From positions 1-46,039 of the forward strand of contig VIKI01000049.1 of NCBI GenBank assembly GCA_008080595.1: a stretch of DNA of 46,039 bases, given 5' to 3'. The notes under the pieces were generated by a model. The model saw nothing but the letters and a program-made list of their open reading frames with translations. It had not been told where the DNA came from and ran no database searches. This document shows positions 34,758 through 45,322 of this stretch, in pieces (the stretch's first letter is position 1; each line of letters starts with the position of its first letter). The position numbers and the translations under genes were made by a program. Source of the DNA: Comamonadaceae bacterium (GTDB taxonomy: Bacteria > Pseudomonadota > Gammaproteobacteria > Burkholderiales > Burkholderiaceae_C).

Positions 34758-35048
34758 TCCATCGGCAACGATGTCTGGATCGGGTATGACAGCCTGATCA
34801 TGCCGGGGGTCAAGATCGGCGACGGGGCCATCATTTCGTCACGCTCCGTTGTTGTGTCCGACGTGGCTCCGTACACCGTGGTGGGCGGCAACCCGGCCAG
34901 GCTGATTCGGCAACGCTTTGCCGCCGAAACCATCGCTGAACTTCAGGCCATCGCCTGGTGGAACTGGCCGATTGAGAAGATCACCCACCATTTATCGGTG
35001 ATCGTGGCGGGTGATATGGGTGCGCTCAGGGCCTGTGCAGATGTCTAA
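34758..35048 (+). pseudogene. 3' fragment of a CatB-like acetyltransferase gene
   Basis: Starting one base after the LysR stop, this segment encodes [20 protein letters not shown] through to a normal C-terminal end ([15 protein letters not shown]), 97 codons with no 5' half. It is a diverged direct repeat of 31737-32026 (most bases identical, differences mainly at third codon positions). An internal ATG at 34800 could be used, but the product would lack half the beta-helix. It is probably what is left of a duplicate or of the original gene split by insertion of the GST-LysR block. Confidence 0.8.
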
Positions 35049-35080
35049 ATTGGACCTCACCCACAGCAAGCAAGTCATCG

Positions 35081-38000
35081 CTAAAGCCCCATGGCCGATA
35101 ACAACGTGGACAGATCAATCGGTTTGAAGAGCACTTGCCAGCGGGAAGATTGCATCAGTGTCAATTGATCCGGTGAGGTGTTTCCGGTCAACACTACAGC
35201 CTTGATGGGCACGCCTGAGCTAGCCTGAAGCGCTTCAAGCAACGCAAGGCCATTGATGCCGGGCAGCCGATAGTCGGAAATGTAGTGGTCTACCGCCATG
35301 GTTTGCGGGCAAGCCAGCGCCTCTTCAGCTGATCGGAAGAGTGTGACCTGGGCCCCCGCCATTTCCAGTGACAACTTGAGCGCCTCGGCCGCCGTTGCAT
35401 CATCTTCCACCACCACCAGCCGCAAGCCGGCAAGGCGTGTCCCGACAACGGTTTTCTGGGGCATGGAGGTCGCCCGTACCGGGACTTGCGGATCCGATGA
35501 CATGTTCAGCGGCACACTGAGTTCAAAGACGGAACCCTGGCCTTCCTGGGAACGAACACTCAGCCCGATGCCCAGCAGCTGACTGAGCCGCTTGACGATG
35601 GTGAGCCCCAAGCCCACACCTTTGGCGCGATCGCGTTGCGGGTTGGCAACCTGAAAGTATTCCTCGAAGATCGAGTCTATCTGACCGGGGGCAATACCAA
35701 TGCCGGTGTCCCACACCTGAATCAGTGCGCGATTTTCCCGCTTCCGGATACCTACCAGAACGCCCCCGCTCTCCGTGTATTTCACGGCGTTGCTGATGAG
35801 GTTGCGCAACACGGTCAGCAGCAAACTGCCATCACTGAACAGCACCAGGCCTTGGCGCGGGCAAAAGAGATCAAGGTGCAGGTCTTTCTCTTGGGCCAGC
35901 GCATCAAACTCGGCCCCCATCATCCTGAGCAAGCGCCTGGCCTGGATCGCCTCGGGATGCGGCTGGATGATGCCGGCATCGAGCCGGGATAAATCAAGCA
36001 AACCGTTGAGCAGTTCGCCCAGGGATTTCACCGACTTGGAGATATTGCGGCTGATGCGCCTTTGCTCCTCGTCGAGTTTCGTCATGCTCAAGGCCTGGTT
36101 GAACAGCCCGATGGCCTGCAGCGGTTGCCGCAGGTCGTGGCTGGCTGCGGCGAGGAAGTGCGACTTGGCCCGCGTCGCGGTCTCCGCCGCCTCCTTGGCG
36201 CTGGAGAGGGCCTGCGTGCGCTCCTCGACCAGCTGTTCCAGGTGATTCCGGTACCGCTCCAGTTCGGCTTCATTGCGCTTGCGCTCGGTGATGTCGTGAC
36301 CGATGGATATCGCACCAATGATTTGCCTGTCCGGTGCCCGCTCGGCCGCAATGATGCACAGGCCAGTGCGGATGCTCCCGTCCGATGATGGCAGCTGGAT
36401 TTCGAACTCGCTACGCTCACCCGTGGCAAGTGTGTGCGCCAATGCGCACTGATAGCTTTGCGGCATTTGCATGCTGGTGGGGTTGGTTTCCTGTAGCGTT
36501 TTGCCGATCAGTTGTTCAGCCGTGGTGGCAAACATCCGTTTCAGCGCAGGATTGACATAGGTGCGCCGACCTTGGCTGTCATAGCGAATCAGGCTGTCCG
36601 GCAAGTTCTCCGCCAGGGTTCGGAATTCCTGCTCACGCGCCTGCAGGTTGCGGTACATCAACAAGCTGGTCAGGGCATCGGAGAGTCGCCAGCCGATTTT
36701 CTCAAACAACTCTTCTTCATCACGTGTCCAGCTCCTCGAATGGTCACACTGCTGAATGCCAAACTGCCAGGGCTTGTCCAGCTTGGGGGACAAGGCCATC
36801 GACAGCAAAGACCTGACCCCGTATTGCGTCACTAAATTCGACGGTATCGCTCGTTCGGCGCCTGGCCCGAACTTCACGACGCCTTTTGCATCGAGCAGGG
36901 TACGCAAGATTCCCGCAACATCCTCGTCCATGGGCACAGCCCCCATTCCCGAAGCAAGTTGCCCAGGGTATTCTGATCGAGTACGTTCCATCGGTACCCG
37001 CCATTCGGGCGCAGTCGGATCACATGGGTACAGAAGAAACGCCCGGTCGCAGTCAAAAAAGGTGAGCACTACACCGAGCACGTTGCGCATCATCTGCTCG
37101 GGGTTGGTGGCTGCCAGGATGGCTATGTTGACGCTGTCCATACATTCAAGCGAATGCTCGTAGGCTTGGCGCGCCTGCTCCGCCCGCTTGCGCTCGGTAA
37201 TGTCTTCCAGCATGGCCAGCACGTAGTCGACCGAGCGGTCGGCCTGGCGAGCGCAGCCAACCACCAGGTCGGTGAACACGATGCCACCATCCTTGCGCAC
37301 AAAGCGTTTTTCAAGCGCGTAGTTGTCAATTTCGCCACCCAGCATGCGCTCAAACAAAGTCAAATCTGTCGCCAGATCCTGCGGGAAGGTCATTTGTGCC
37401 CAAGTCAGCTGCGTCAATTCCTCTCGGCTATAACCCAGCATCTGGCAAATCTTGTCATTAACCTGGAGCCAGCCCTTTTGCGGCGACGTGATGGCCATAC
37501 CGACCAGCGTACTCTCGAAGAACAAGCGCATGCGTTCTTCGCTGGCGCGTAACGCCGCCTCCACCTGCTTGCGCTCGGTGATGTCGAGCATGATGCCGTG
37601 CCAGACTACGCTGCCATCAGCCTGCTTGTCCGGTACGGAACGCACATCCAGCCAACGCACCGGCAAGCCGGGGCGGCAGACCCGCGACTCGATGCGAAAC
37701 GGGGTCATGGTTCGCCCGGATTCGGCAACGGCAGCCTCGATGCGCAATCGGTCTTCGGGCGGGGCCAGCATGTGGATCGGCATCATGTCGTCCATCACGT
37801 CTCGTGGCTGCAGGCCGTATAACTCCTCAATGCCTGGACTGACGTAGGGAAAACGGGCCTGCCCACCGGACACCTGGAAGGTATAGGCCATTCCTGGCAG
37901 ATTCTCAATAAAGTGCTTGAGCTTGAGCTCGGCCTCGCGGATGGCAGTGATATCCCGGCCAAAGGCAATGGAGCCGATGATGTGCCCATTCACGTCGCGC

Positions 38001-39140
38001 TCAGGCACGATGAAAATCTGGCGATAACTGGGCGCTGCGGGTTCGTGGTGCTCAATGAATTCGATGTCCACCTGGCTAGAGCCCCAACGGTTTCAGCAAT
38101 CTGTCGTTGAAGTAGCGATGGCGGCCTTGGCGGTCATAACGAACAATAAAATCGGGGGAAGTTTCAGCCAGGCTGCGAAACTCCTGCTCCCGCGCGGCAA
38201 TGTCCTGCTCCATTCGCTTGCGCTCAATGGCAATACTCACCAGATGCGTCGATTTTTCGATGATCGAAATATCAAAGGCCGCAGGCGAGTAGACCTCTCG
38301 GTGGTAGACCGCAAAAGTACCCAACACTTGACCACTGGATGAGCGGATGGGCTCTGACCAGCATGCCGCCAAGCCGGCCTTGGCGGCGAGTTCTTTGTAA
38401 GGTATCCAATAGGGGTGCGTCTGAATGTCATCAACAATCACGCGCTCTCCGGTTGCGGCCGCCGTCCCGCAGCAGCCACAACCAACACCGATTTCTATGC
38501 CATCGATGGCCGCGTTGTAAAAATCCGGCAGGCTGGGAGCGATGCACTGACCGAGATGTTGGCCATCACTCTCCGACAGCAAAATGCTGCAAATCATCTC
38601 CGGCTTGAGCTGCTCCACACCTCGCACTATCGATGCGAGAAGGTCGGGCAAGGATACGCCGCCAGCCAGCAGCTCCAGCGTCTGGCTGCGAAATTGTTCA
38701 TACCGCTCGGTCAGCCTTTGCTGGGTAATGTCACAAAAGGTCTGGACCACCGCATACGGCGCAGATTCCCCGTCCGGGATCAGCGGCAGCGTATTGACGG
38801 ATAACCAGACCAGCACACCATCGGGCCGATACACCCCCATCAGCACATTGCGTTGCGGCTTGCCGGTTTGAAAAGCAAGCATGGCAGGATGGTGTTCCCA
38901 GGGTATTGGGGTTCCACCCTGATGGATGAAGTTGAGTGTGGAATCAGAACCTGCAGAACCCGCGCAAGAGTGGCCAAGCCAGTGTGTGGCATCAAACCCA
39001 AGAATCAATTCTGCAGCAGGATTGATGGCGATGATTTCACCACTGCCATTGTGCAGAATAGCCCCATCTTCCATGGCCATGAAAAACGCCCGGAACAGGG
39101 GTTCGCTGGCGCGAGAGGTGTGTGGTGAGTGATAAAACAT
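35081..39140 (-). pseudogene. Multi-PAS/GAF hybrid sensor histidine kinase, split by a one-base frameshift
   Basis: Two frames join into one gene of about 1350 codons. The first (39140-38076) has PAS, a GAF domain (GVGCGCCGTAAATGERVIVDD, later CWSEPI) and the start of another PAS, ending FNDRLLKPLGL-stop. The second (from 38071) continues that PAS, then PAS, PAS, GAF, PAS, a HisKA box with the phosphorylated His (AAASHDLRQPLQAIGLF), HATPase (NAVKYTESGGV, DTGIGIAPGQ) and a C-terminal REC domain with acceptor Asp in DHYISDYRLPGING. One extra G in GGGG near 38083-38086 explains the break; without it the text reads KPLGSSQVDIEF. No membrane segments, so it is cytoplasmic. AGGAGG precedes ATG 39140. 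It follows the NosP-like and GGDEF genes as the last gene of that operon. If the break is real, the kinase half might still be made from GTG 38071. Confidence 0.85.
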
Positions 39141-39191
39141 GGGCCCCTCCTGAATGGATCAAGTCTATCCGCACCGATTGAGCCTATTGAT

Positions 39192-40367
39192 CTACGCTGG
39201 CCGCTGCACGCCCAAACTTGTCACGCAAAAAACAGGGGAACTGCCATGAACCCGATTGCGGCCAGCCGCCTTGGCCGCATACAGCGCATGGTCGGCGGCG
39301 GCGATCAGCTCGTCACCGGTGTGGCCATCATCCGGGAAGCTTGCTACGCCAAATGAGGCCGTCACCACAATGGAGTATGCCCCACTGGTTATGGGCGCAG
39401 CAGCCAATGCCGTGCGCAACTGTTCAGCCCGCTCAAGTGCGCTGTTCTGTGTTGTTTGCGCCAGCACCAATAGAAACTCTTCACCACCATAGCGGCAATA
39501 GACATCGCTGCCGCGCGCATGGCGTTTCAGCAAGGCACCAAAGGCCCGCAAAACATCGTCCCCAGCCAGGTGGCCGTAACGATCATTGATCGCCTTGAAG
39601 TGGTCGAGATCACTCATGATCACACTGATCGGATAGCCGTGCCGCTGGGCGGAAACAAGTTCCTGACCCAAGGTTTCCTCAAGGTAACGGCGGTTGTACA
39701 GGCCGGTCAGTACATCATGTGTCGACTGTTCCCGCAGCATTTCCTGCAAGGCTTTCACTTCGCGTTCGGCGCGGGTGCGCTGCGTGACATCCATCAACAA
39801 GCCGATCAGAGCCGGTTTGCTGTCAATTTCCATGGTGCTGCGGTGCACCTCCACATGGATCACCTCGCCGTTTTTGCGCAAACCGCGAAATACATCGCCA
39901 GTCTTTGCGGTCTCGCCGCTGATCTGTTTTTGGATACTCTCGGCAACCCTTGGCCGATCAGCTTCAAGGACCAGATCAAGCACGCCCAGTCCACGAACTT
40001 CTTCGGCGCTGTAGCCGAATATTTCATTGAACTTGGCATTGGCGTAACTGAACCTGCCCTCTTCAATGATGACGATGCCCACCAGGGACTGACTCACCAG
40101 ACTGTGAAATTTCAGCTCGGACTCGCGCAGGGCCTGGGTGATTTTTTCGTTCTCAGACAAGGCTGCTTCCAACTCCCTGGTTCGGATGCCCACCTGATCT
40201 TCCAACATCACGGTCATCTGGAACCGGCTGAAATCGGTGCCTTGGGCATCCGTGCTGCGCTCAGCACGATCCATCAATGCCCGGATGATTTTGTTGAGCC
40301 GAGCAATTTCAGCATTCAGTGCAGACACATCCTGTGGTGTCGCTTGCACCCCGGCATCAGGCATCAT
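39192..40367 (-). CDS. PAS-GGDEF diguanylate cyclase
   Basis: The 391-residue cytoplasmic protein has an N-terminal coiled coil (about 10-80), a PAS domain (about 85-205; SLVGIVIIEEGRFSYANAKF, then DVFRGLRKNGEVIHVEVHR) and a GGDEF domain with active motif GGEEF preceded by an RxxD inhibitory site (RGSD). It should make c-di-GMP. ATG 40367 or 40364 starts inside the end of the FIST gene (overlap of 8-11 bases), so its synthesis is coupled to that of the FIST sensor; the longer frame to 40445 is not needed. The PAS domain or the partner FIST protein would supply the signal. The kinase gene begins 51 bases downstream. Confidence 0.9.
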   Translation of the reverse strand: MMPDAGVQATPQDVSALNAEIARLNKIIRALMDRAERSTDAQGTDFSRFQMTVMLEDQVGIRTRELEAALSENEKITQALRESELKFHSLVSQSLVGIVIIEEGRFSYANAKFNEIFGYSAEEVRGLGVLDLVLEADRPRVAESIQKQISGETAKTGDVFRGLRKNGEVIHVEVHRSTMEIDSKPALIGLLMDVTQRTRAEREVKALQEMLREQSTHDVLTGLYNRRYLEETLGQELVSAQRHGYPISVIMSDLDHFKAINDRYGHLAGDDVLRAFGALLKRHARGSDVYCRYGGEEFLLVLAQTTQNSALERAEQLRTALAAAPITSGAYSIVVTASFGVASFPDDGHTGDELIAAADHALYAAKAAGRNRVHGSSPVFCVTSLGVQRPA

Positions 40368-41541
40368 CCGCCCCGGTGGTTGCGGCACCAATCGCAATGC
40401 CGACCAGCGTCTGGTTGACATGCACGCCATGAAACTGCTCCCCATAGGTGTTAAAGCCTATGGTGTTGTTGCGACAAAATACGGCATTGATATCCTCGAC
40501 AAGCGCCTTCTGGGTCGCCTCCAGTTTGCGCAGAATGCAGTCACAGGCGATCACCAGTTGAGGTGGGCCAATTTCCGCAACGATCTGGGAAAAATTGTTT
40601 TCCAGGTTCGCCAGCAGATCCACGCCTTTGGCCACGCGCAACACCAGCCCTTCTTCAATGGCACAGAAAAAGGTCAGACTACCATCTGGATTGGCTTGCT
40701 GGATGGCGCGCACGTAATTTCCCCCATCAATCATCACCACCACAGGCCAAGCCGCAAAGTGGGCTGGCGTGAGCTCGCCCACATCAACGCCCAGAATCCG
40801 TGCGTACTCCTGCGCCGCAGGAAGTCCATTGATTTCCTTCACGTTGCGATGGACCCAATCCACCTCGGTGACCACCATCCGTTCTTCCGTCACAACAAAA
40901 TGCTGGGTCTTGAACAATCTGAATGGCAATGGTGTTGAAACCAGAATCAAGGCGGCACTGTCGGTTTCAAAGCTGCCATCCAAATACACATGGGTACGGC
41001 CATACCTTGTTCCGTCGCCCGCTGAACCACCTACAAGGGGGAGTCCACCCAAGGTGCGCTGGAAAGTGCGCGTGACCGGCTCCTCACGCACGGACAGGCC
41101 ATCAATCAGCAGCAAGGCAAAACTGTTTTCGGCATTCGCCTGTGGCACCTGACTTTCCAGCCGTTGTAGCAGTTCCTGGGTAAATAGCTGGCCTGCGGAT
41201 GCCTCAAATTGCTGCAAGTGACCCATGCGCCCGCTGACGGCAGCAAAACAGCTGGCCGAAAAACTTGCACCAGTCAGGCTGTGAACCAGGCAACCGGCAG
41301 GGCCGATTTCCCCAGCTGTCGTGCAACCCACGACCTGAACCCCGCCAAACAAACGCTTCAATTCTTCGGCAAGCTGCGTCAGGTCATAGACACTGGAGCA
41401 GAAAAAAATGACCAGTGCAGTTTCAGGCTGTGCCACTGCGGCGTGAAACTCTTGTACAGCTTCGCGTGCGTCCGTTTTGCAGGACTGCGCTGTGCGTATG
41501 CCGGGGCGGTGTTCCACGATGATGCCTTGCCTCTCCACCAC
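40357..41541 (-). CDS. FIST-domain sensor, NosP-like (putative nitric-oxide sensor)
   Basis: This 394-residue protein has FIST N and C domains: IRTAQSCKTDAREAVQEF, then LVIFFCSSVYDLTQLAEEL and VVGCTTAGEIGPAG at the N half, and GEQFHGVHVNQTLVGIAIGA at the C terminus. NosP proteins are FIST-domain haem proteins that bind NO and control a neighbouring histidine kinase or c-di-GMP enzyme; the arrangement here (PAS-GGDEF plus hybrid kinase in the same operon) matches that. NosP rather than a generic FIST protein is my inference from motifs and context. The start is uncertain: GTG 41541 or GTG 41517, the latter with a GGAGAGGCAAGG sequence before it. Confidence 0.85.
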   Translation of the reverse strand: MVERQGIIVEHRPGIRTAQSCKTDAREAVQEFHAAVAQPETALVIFFCSSVYDLTQLAEELKRLFGGVQVVGCTTAGEIGPAGCLVHSLTGASFSASCFAAVSGRMGHLQQFEASAGQLFTQELLQRLESQVPQANAENSFALLLIDGLSVREEPVTRTFQRTLGGLPLVGGSAGDGTRYGRTHVYLDGSFETDSAALILVSTPLPFRLFKTQHFVVTEERMVVTEVDWVHRNVKEINGLPAAQEYARILGVDVGELTPAHFAAWPVVVMIDGGNYVRAIQQANPDGSLTFFCAIEEGLVLRVAKGVDLLANLENNFSQIVAEIGPPQLVIACDCILRKLEATQKALVEDINAVFCRNNTIGFNTYGEQFHGVHVNQTLVGIAIGAATTGADDA

Positions 41542-41640
41542 CCCAGTCGGTGGCTCTTTATTTGAAACTTCCCTGCTGCTTTGAATAATACTCTCGCCCA
41601 GATGCCAGGGAGAAGAAGATTGCAGCTTTTAACAGCATCA

Positions 41641-42795
41641 TCACTGTGGGTAAGTCCCCGGCAACAAAATCCGCTTGTCCACCGTATCGATTTGGGTATG
41701 GCCGCAAAACGCCATGGTCAGGTCGAGCTCTTTGTGGATGATTTCCAGTGCCTTGGTCACGCCGGCTTCCCCCATGGCCCCCAGGCCGTACAAAAAGGCG
41801 CGGCCAATGTAAGTGCCACGGGCACCCAGGGCGCGGGCCTTGAGCACGTCTTGCCCGCTACGGATGCCACCATCCATGTGCACCTCCATCTGACTCCCCA
41901 CCGCGTCCACGATGGCCGGCAGGGCCGAGATGGAGCTGGGTGCACCATCGAGCTGACGGCCACCGTGGTTGCTGACGATCAGTGCGTCGGCCCCCGAGTT
42001 GACGGCCAGGCGGGCGTCTTCCACGTCTTGAATGCCTTTGAGGATCAGCTTGCCGCCCCAGCGTTTTTTGATCCACTCCACATCGCCCCAATTGAGCGCC
42101 GGGTCAAACTGCTTGGCCGTCCATTCGCTCAGCGACCCCATGTTCTCGATGCCTTTGACGTGGCCAACGATGTTGCCAAAGCCGTGGCGCTTGGTGCCGA
42201 GCATGCCCAGACCCCAACGCACTTTGGTGGCCATGTTGATGATGTTGGCCAGGGTGGGTTTGGGCGGTGCGGACAGGCCATTTTTGAGATCGTTGTGGCG
42301 TTGGCCGATGATTTGTAAATCCAGCGTCAGCACCAGCGCCGAGCAATTGGCGGCTTTGGCGCGGTCGATCAGGCGCTCAATGTAATCCCGGTCTTTCATC
42401 ACATACAGCTGAAACCAGAACGGGTGACCGCCGGTTTCCTGCGCCACGTCTTCAATCGAGCAAATGCTCATGGTAGAGAGCGTGAACGGTATGCCGAATT
42501 TCTTGGCCGCATTGGCGGCCTTGATTTCACCGTCGGCACACTGCATGCCAGTCAGCCCGGTGGGGGCAATCGCCACCGGCATGGCCACTTTCTGGCCAAT
42601 CATAGTGCTGGCGGTGCTGCGGTTTTCCATGTTGATGGCCACCCGCTGGCGCAGTTTGATCTTCTGAAAATCTTCGCTGTTGGCCCGGTAGGTGGATTCG
42701 GTCCAGCTGCCAGAGTCAGCATACTGGTAGAACATGCGGGGGACGCGTTTTTCGGCGAGGATGCGCAGGTCTTCGATGTGGGTGATCACAGGCAT
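41641..42795 (-). CDS. lldD: FMN-dependent alpha-hydroxy acid dehydrogenase (L-lactate dehydrogenase type)
   Basis: The 384-residue protein is of the LldD/glycolate-oxidase family and oxidises an L-2-hydroxy acid, passing electrons to the quinone pool or another acceptor. Visible are VAIAPTGLTGMQCADGE at the FMN site, FQLYVMKDRDY, the Lys region LILKGIQDVEDA and the catalytic block SNHGGRQLDGAPSS with the active His and Arg near 280-290, plus DGGIRSGQDVLKA. ATG 42795 has AAGGAA upstream; the open frame further 5' is non-coding. It is divergent from the FAD oxidoreductase remnant at 42972. Lactate is the most likely substrate, mandelate or glycolate are alternatives. Confidence 0.9.
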   Translation of the reverse strand: MPVITHIEDLRILAEKRVPRMFYQYADSGSWTESTYRANSEDFQKIKLRQRVAINMENRSTASTMIGQKVAMPVAIAPTGLTGMQCADGEIKAANAAKKFGIPFTLSTMSICSIEDVAQETGGHPFWFQLYVMKDRDYIERLIDRAKAANCSALVLTLDLQIIGQRHNDLKNGLSAPPKPTLANIINMATKVRWGLGMLGTKRHGFGNIVGHVKGIENMGSLSEWTAKQFDPALNWGDVEWIKKRWGGKLILKGIQDVEDARLAVNSGADALIVSNHGGRQLDGAPSSISALPAIVDAVGSQMEVHMDGGIRSGQDVLKARALGARGTYIGRAFLYGLGAMGEAGVTKALEIIHKELDLTMAFCGHTQIDTVDKRILLPGTYPQ

Positions 42796-42971
42796 GGCAA
42801 GGTTCCTTTCAAGCTGCAGCATGTTACGGCGACCGCGTTGAAGTTGGTTTGAAAAGACGAGGTTGCTGCATGAAAAAATTGATGCTTGAGTCCGGGTGTT
42901 GCCCAAGCCGTCCGGAATAATGCCCCCAAGGTCGCCGATGAGGTTCGGCTCTGTTTTTTGAAAGTTGATCC

Positions 42972-44089
42972 ATGCAAACAGCCGATGTTCTGATTGTGGG
43001 TGCGGGTATGGCGGGTGCGTCAGCCGCTTATTTTTTGGCAGCCCACCGCAAAGTGGTGCTGCTTGAGCGTGAGGCACAGCCCGGCTACCACGCCACGGGC
43101 CGCTCGGCCGCCATGTATTGCGAAACCTATGGCAATGTGGTGGTGCGGGCCATCACCACTGCGTCCAAGTCGTTTTACGTCAACCCGCCGACAGGTTTTT
43201 CAGATGTCCCGCTGCTCACACCACGCGGTGCGCTGATTGTTGGCGCGGAAGCTGACCATGCGTCCTTGTGTCAAACCCTGGAAGCCATGCGCACCCTGGT
43301 GCCCAACATGCAATGGTGGACCCAGGCCGAGATCTTGCAGCGTGTGCCGGTGTTGCGGCCTGAATGCGCCAGGTATGGTGTGTATGAGCCCGATGCCATG
43401 GACATGGATGTGCACAACATTCACCTGGGTTTTTTGAAAGGAGCCAGAGCGGCTGGGGCGCAACTGGTGTGTGATGCCGGTGTGCATCAGATTGGCTTTG
43501 AGGCCGGGCAGTGGTGTGTGAACACACCCGTCGGGCGGTTTTGCGCCCCCGTGCTGATCAATGCGGCGGGGGCCTGGTGTGATGAGGTGGCCGCGCTGGC
43601 CGGTGGAAACGCCGCACCGCCTTTACTTGTGACCCACCTGAAGGTGTAGACATCCGTGAATGGCCGCTGGTGATGGATGCACAAGAGTCGTTTTACTTCA
43701 AACCCGACGCAGGTGTGCTGCTGGTATCCCCTGCCAATGAAGACCCCATGAGTCCACAAGACGTGCAGCCCGAGGAGCTGGATGTGGCGCTGGCGGTCGA
43801 CCGGCTTGAGCACACCACCACCTTGCAGATTCGCCGGGTGCGGCGCAAATGGGCGGGTTTACGCTCGTTTGTGCACGACCGAACACCGGTCGTGGGGTTT
43901 GCCCCCGATGCCCCCGGTTTTTTCTGGTTGGCTGGTCAGGGTGGCTATGGCATTCAGACCGCACCCGCTATGGGTGAACTCACCGCAGCGCTGGTGCGTG
44001 GCCTGGATGTGCCCGCACACATGGTGGCGCTGGGCTTGCGTGCACAAGACGTGTCGCCACAGCGGAGCACCCTCGATTCAACTCTTTGA
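42972..44089 (+). pseudogene. FAD-dependent oxidoreductase (DAO family) gene with small internal deletion
   Basis: The N-terminal part has the FAD-binding GAGMAGASAAYFLAAH motif and GYHATGRSAAMYCE, ending at 43649 just after INAAGAWCDEVAALAGG. The C-terminal part continues in another frame from about 43610 (RRTAFTCDPPEGVDIREW) to RRVRRKWAGLRSFVHDRTP and GQGGYGIQTAPAMGEL. In relatives about ten residues (GVAP-like stretch) lie between these blocks, so a short deletion of some 20-25 bases that is not a multiple of 3 is likely near 43606. Intact, it would be about 380 residues, related to glycine/D-amino-acid oxidases. Divergent from lldD. Confidence 0.8.
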
Positions 44090-45187
44090 AATGCTGTATT
44101 TTTGAATAAATCCACGGTCGATCCGGTCTTTCAGCCACCCTACCCAGCGCCCTTGGGCGGACCGATTGCCCCAACTGGCAATGGCGCTTCGATCACCGCA
44201 TGAGAGCAGATTCAGCGATTTGGCTTGTGGCAGATAAGGGCGGGGCTCGATGCCTGCCAGCACGGCCCGCACATTCTGGCTCAGCGGTGGGCCAGCACGT
44301 ACCGCGTAAACCCCGCTTCTGGGCCGGGTCACGTCCTGGCGGCTGGCCACATCACCCGCCGCAAACACCTGTGGGTGGCTGGTGCTGCGCTGAAAAGCGT
44401 CCACCGCAACAAAGCCTTGTGCATCCAGTGCCAAGCCACTGCCTTGCAGCCAGCCGGGGGCGTGTGCACCAATGGCCATGAGGGGGACATCACAGGCCAA
44501 CCGTGCCCCACCAGACAGCGTCAGCTCACCAGCAGTCATGGCGCAAGCCGACTCCTGCAGCACGGTGATACAACGCTTTTTCAGCACCTGGGTCATCCGG
44601 GCCTGTACCGCTGCGGGATAGTTGGCGCCCACAGGTGTGCCCCCACTGAGCAGTGTGACGGCTGCGCCTGGCAACCGGTGCGACACCGCACAAGCCAGTT
44701 CAAACCCGGCCGCGCCACCGCCAATGATGGCAAAGCGCAACGGCTCTTGCTGGCCCAGCTCCACGACCTTGGGCCACAGCGCAGCAAAGTGCTCCATGGG
44801 CCGAACAAACAGCGCGTGCTCATTGGCTCCGGGCATGATCTGTTCGATTTTTTGCCGGTCTTGCACGGGGCCGCTGTTGATGGACAGTACGTCGTAAGAG
44901 AGGCTGCTGCCATCATCCAGGGTGACGCTGCGCAGGGTGGCATCCAGCGCGGTGGCGCTGCGCTTGAGCCAGGTCACGGCGCTGTTTCGCAGAAAGGGCT
45001 CCAGCGCAATCACGCAGTCCTCCAGCGTGTAATGGCCGGCCACAAAACCGGGCACCATGCCCGAATACAGCTGGCGCGGGTAAGGGGTGATCAGCGTGAC
45101 TTGCACCCCCGCCAGCGCTTGGGTGGACAGGGTGGAGAGCAGGTGAATGTGAGCATGGCCTGCGCCGAGCATCACCAGATGTTTCAT
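44078..45187 (-). CDS. FAD-dependent pyridine nucleotide-disulfide oxidoreductase (SelD-associated type)
   Basis: The 369-residue protein resembles the group found as separate proteins or fused to the N terminus of SelD (TIGR03169). N-terminal FAD motif VMLGAGHAHIHLLSTL, second dinucleotide motif FAIIGGGAAGFELACAV near 154-170, and FAAGDVASRQDVTRPRSGVYAVRAGPPL near 273-300, typical of NDH-2-like enzymes. No redox-active CxxxxC disulfide is seen, so it is probably a quinone or NAD(P)H oxidoreductase rather than a disulfide reductase. The last 12 bases overlap the opposing FAD oxidoreductase remnant. selD is not in the window. Confidence 0.85.
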   Translation of the reverse strand: MKHLVMLGAGHAHIHLLSTLSTQALAGVQVTLITPYPRQLYSGMVPGFVAGHYTLEDCVIALEPFLRNSAVTWLKRSATALDATLRSVTLDDGSSLSYDVLSINSGPVQDRQKIEQIMPGANEHALFVRPMEHFAALWPKVVELGQQEPLRFAIIGGGAAGFELACAVSHRLPGAAVTLLSGGTPVGANYPAAVQARMTQVLKKRCITVLQESACAMTAGELTLSGGARLACDVPLMAIGAHAPGWLQGSGLALDAQGFVAVDAFQRSTSHPQVFAAGDVASRQDVTRPRSGVYAVRAGPPLSQNVRAVLAGIEPRPYLPQAKSLNLLSCGDRSAIASWGNRSAQGRWVGWLKDRIDRGFIQKYSISKS

Positions 45188-45322
45188 GGAGGGGTTCCTG
45201 AAGTTCTTGCCAAAGTGTGCTCAAGCAGACAAAGGGGGGGGTGTTCATCGGTTAAGCTCAATTGTCCAGCCAATGCCTTTTGAAGGTTTTGGGTATCTCT
45301 GAAACCAATGGGGAAAAAATTC

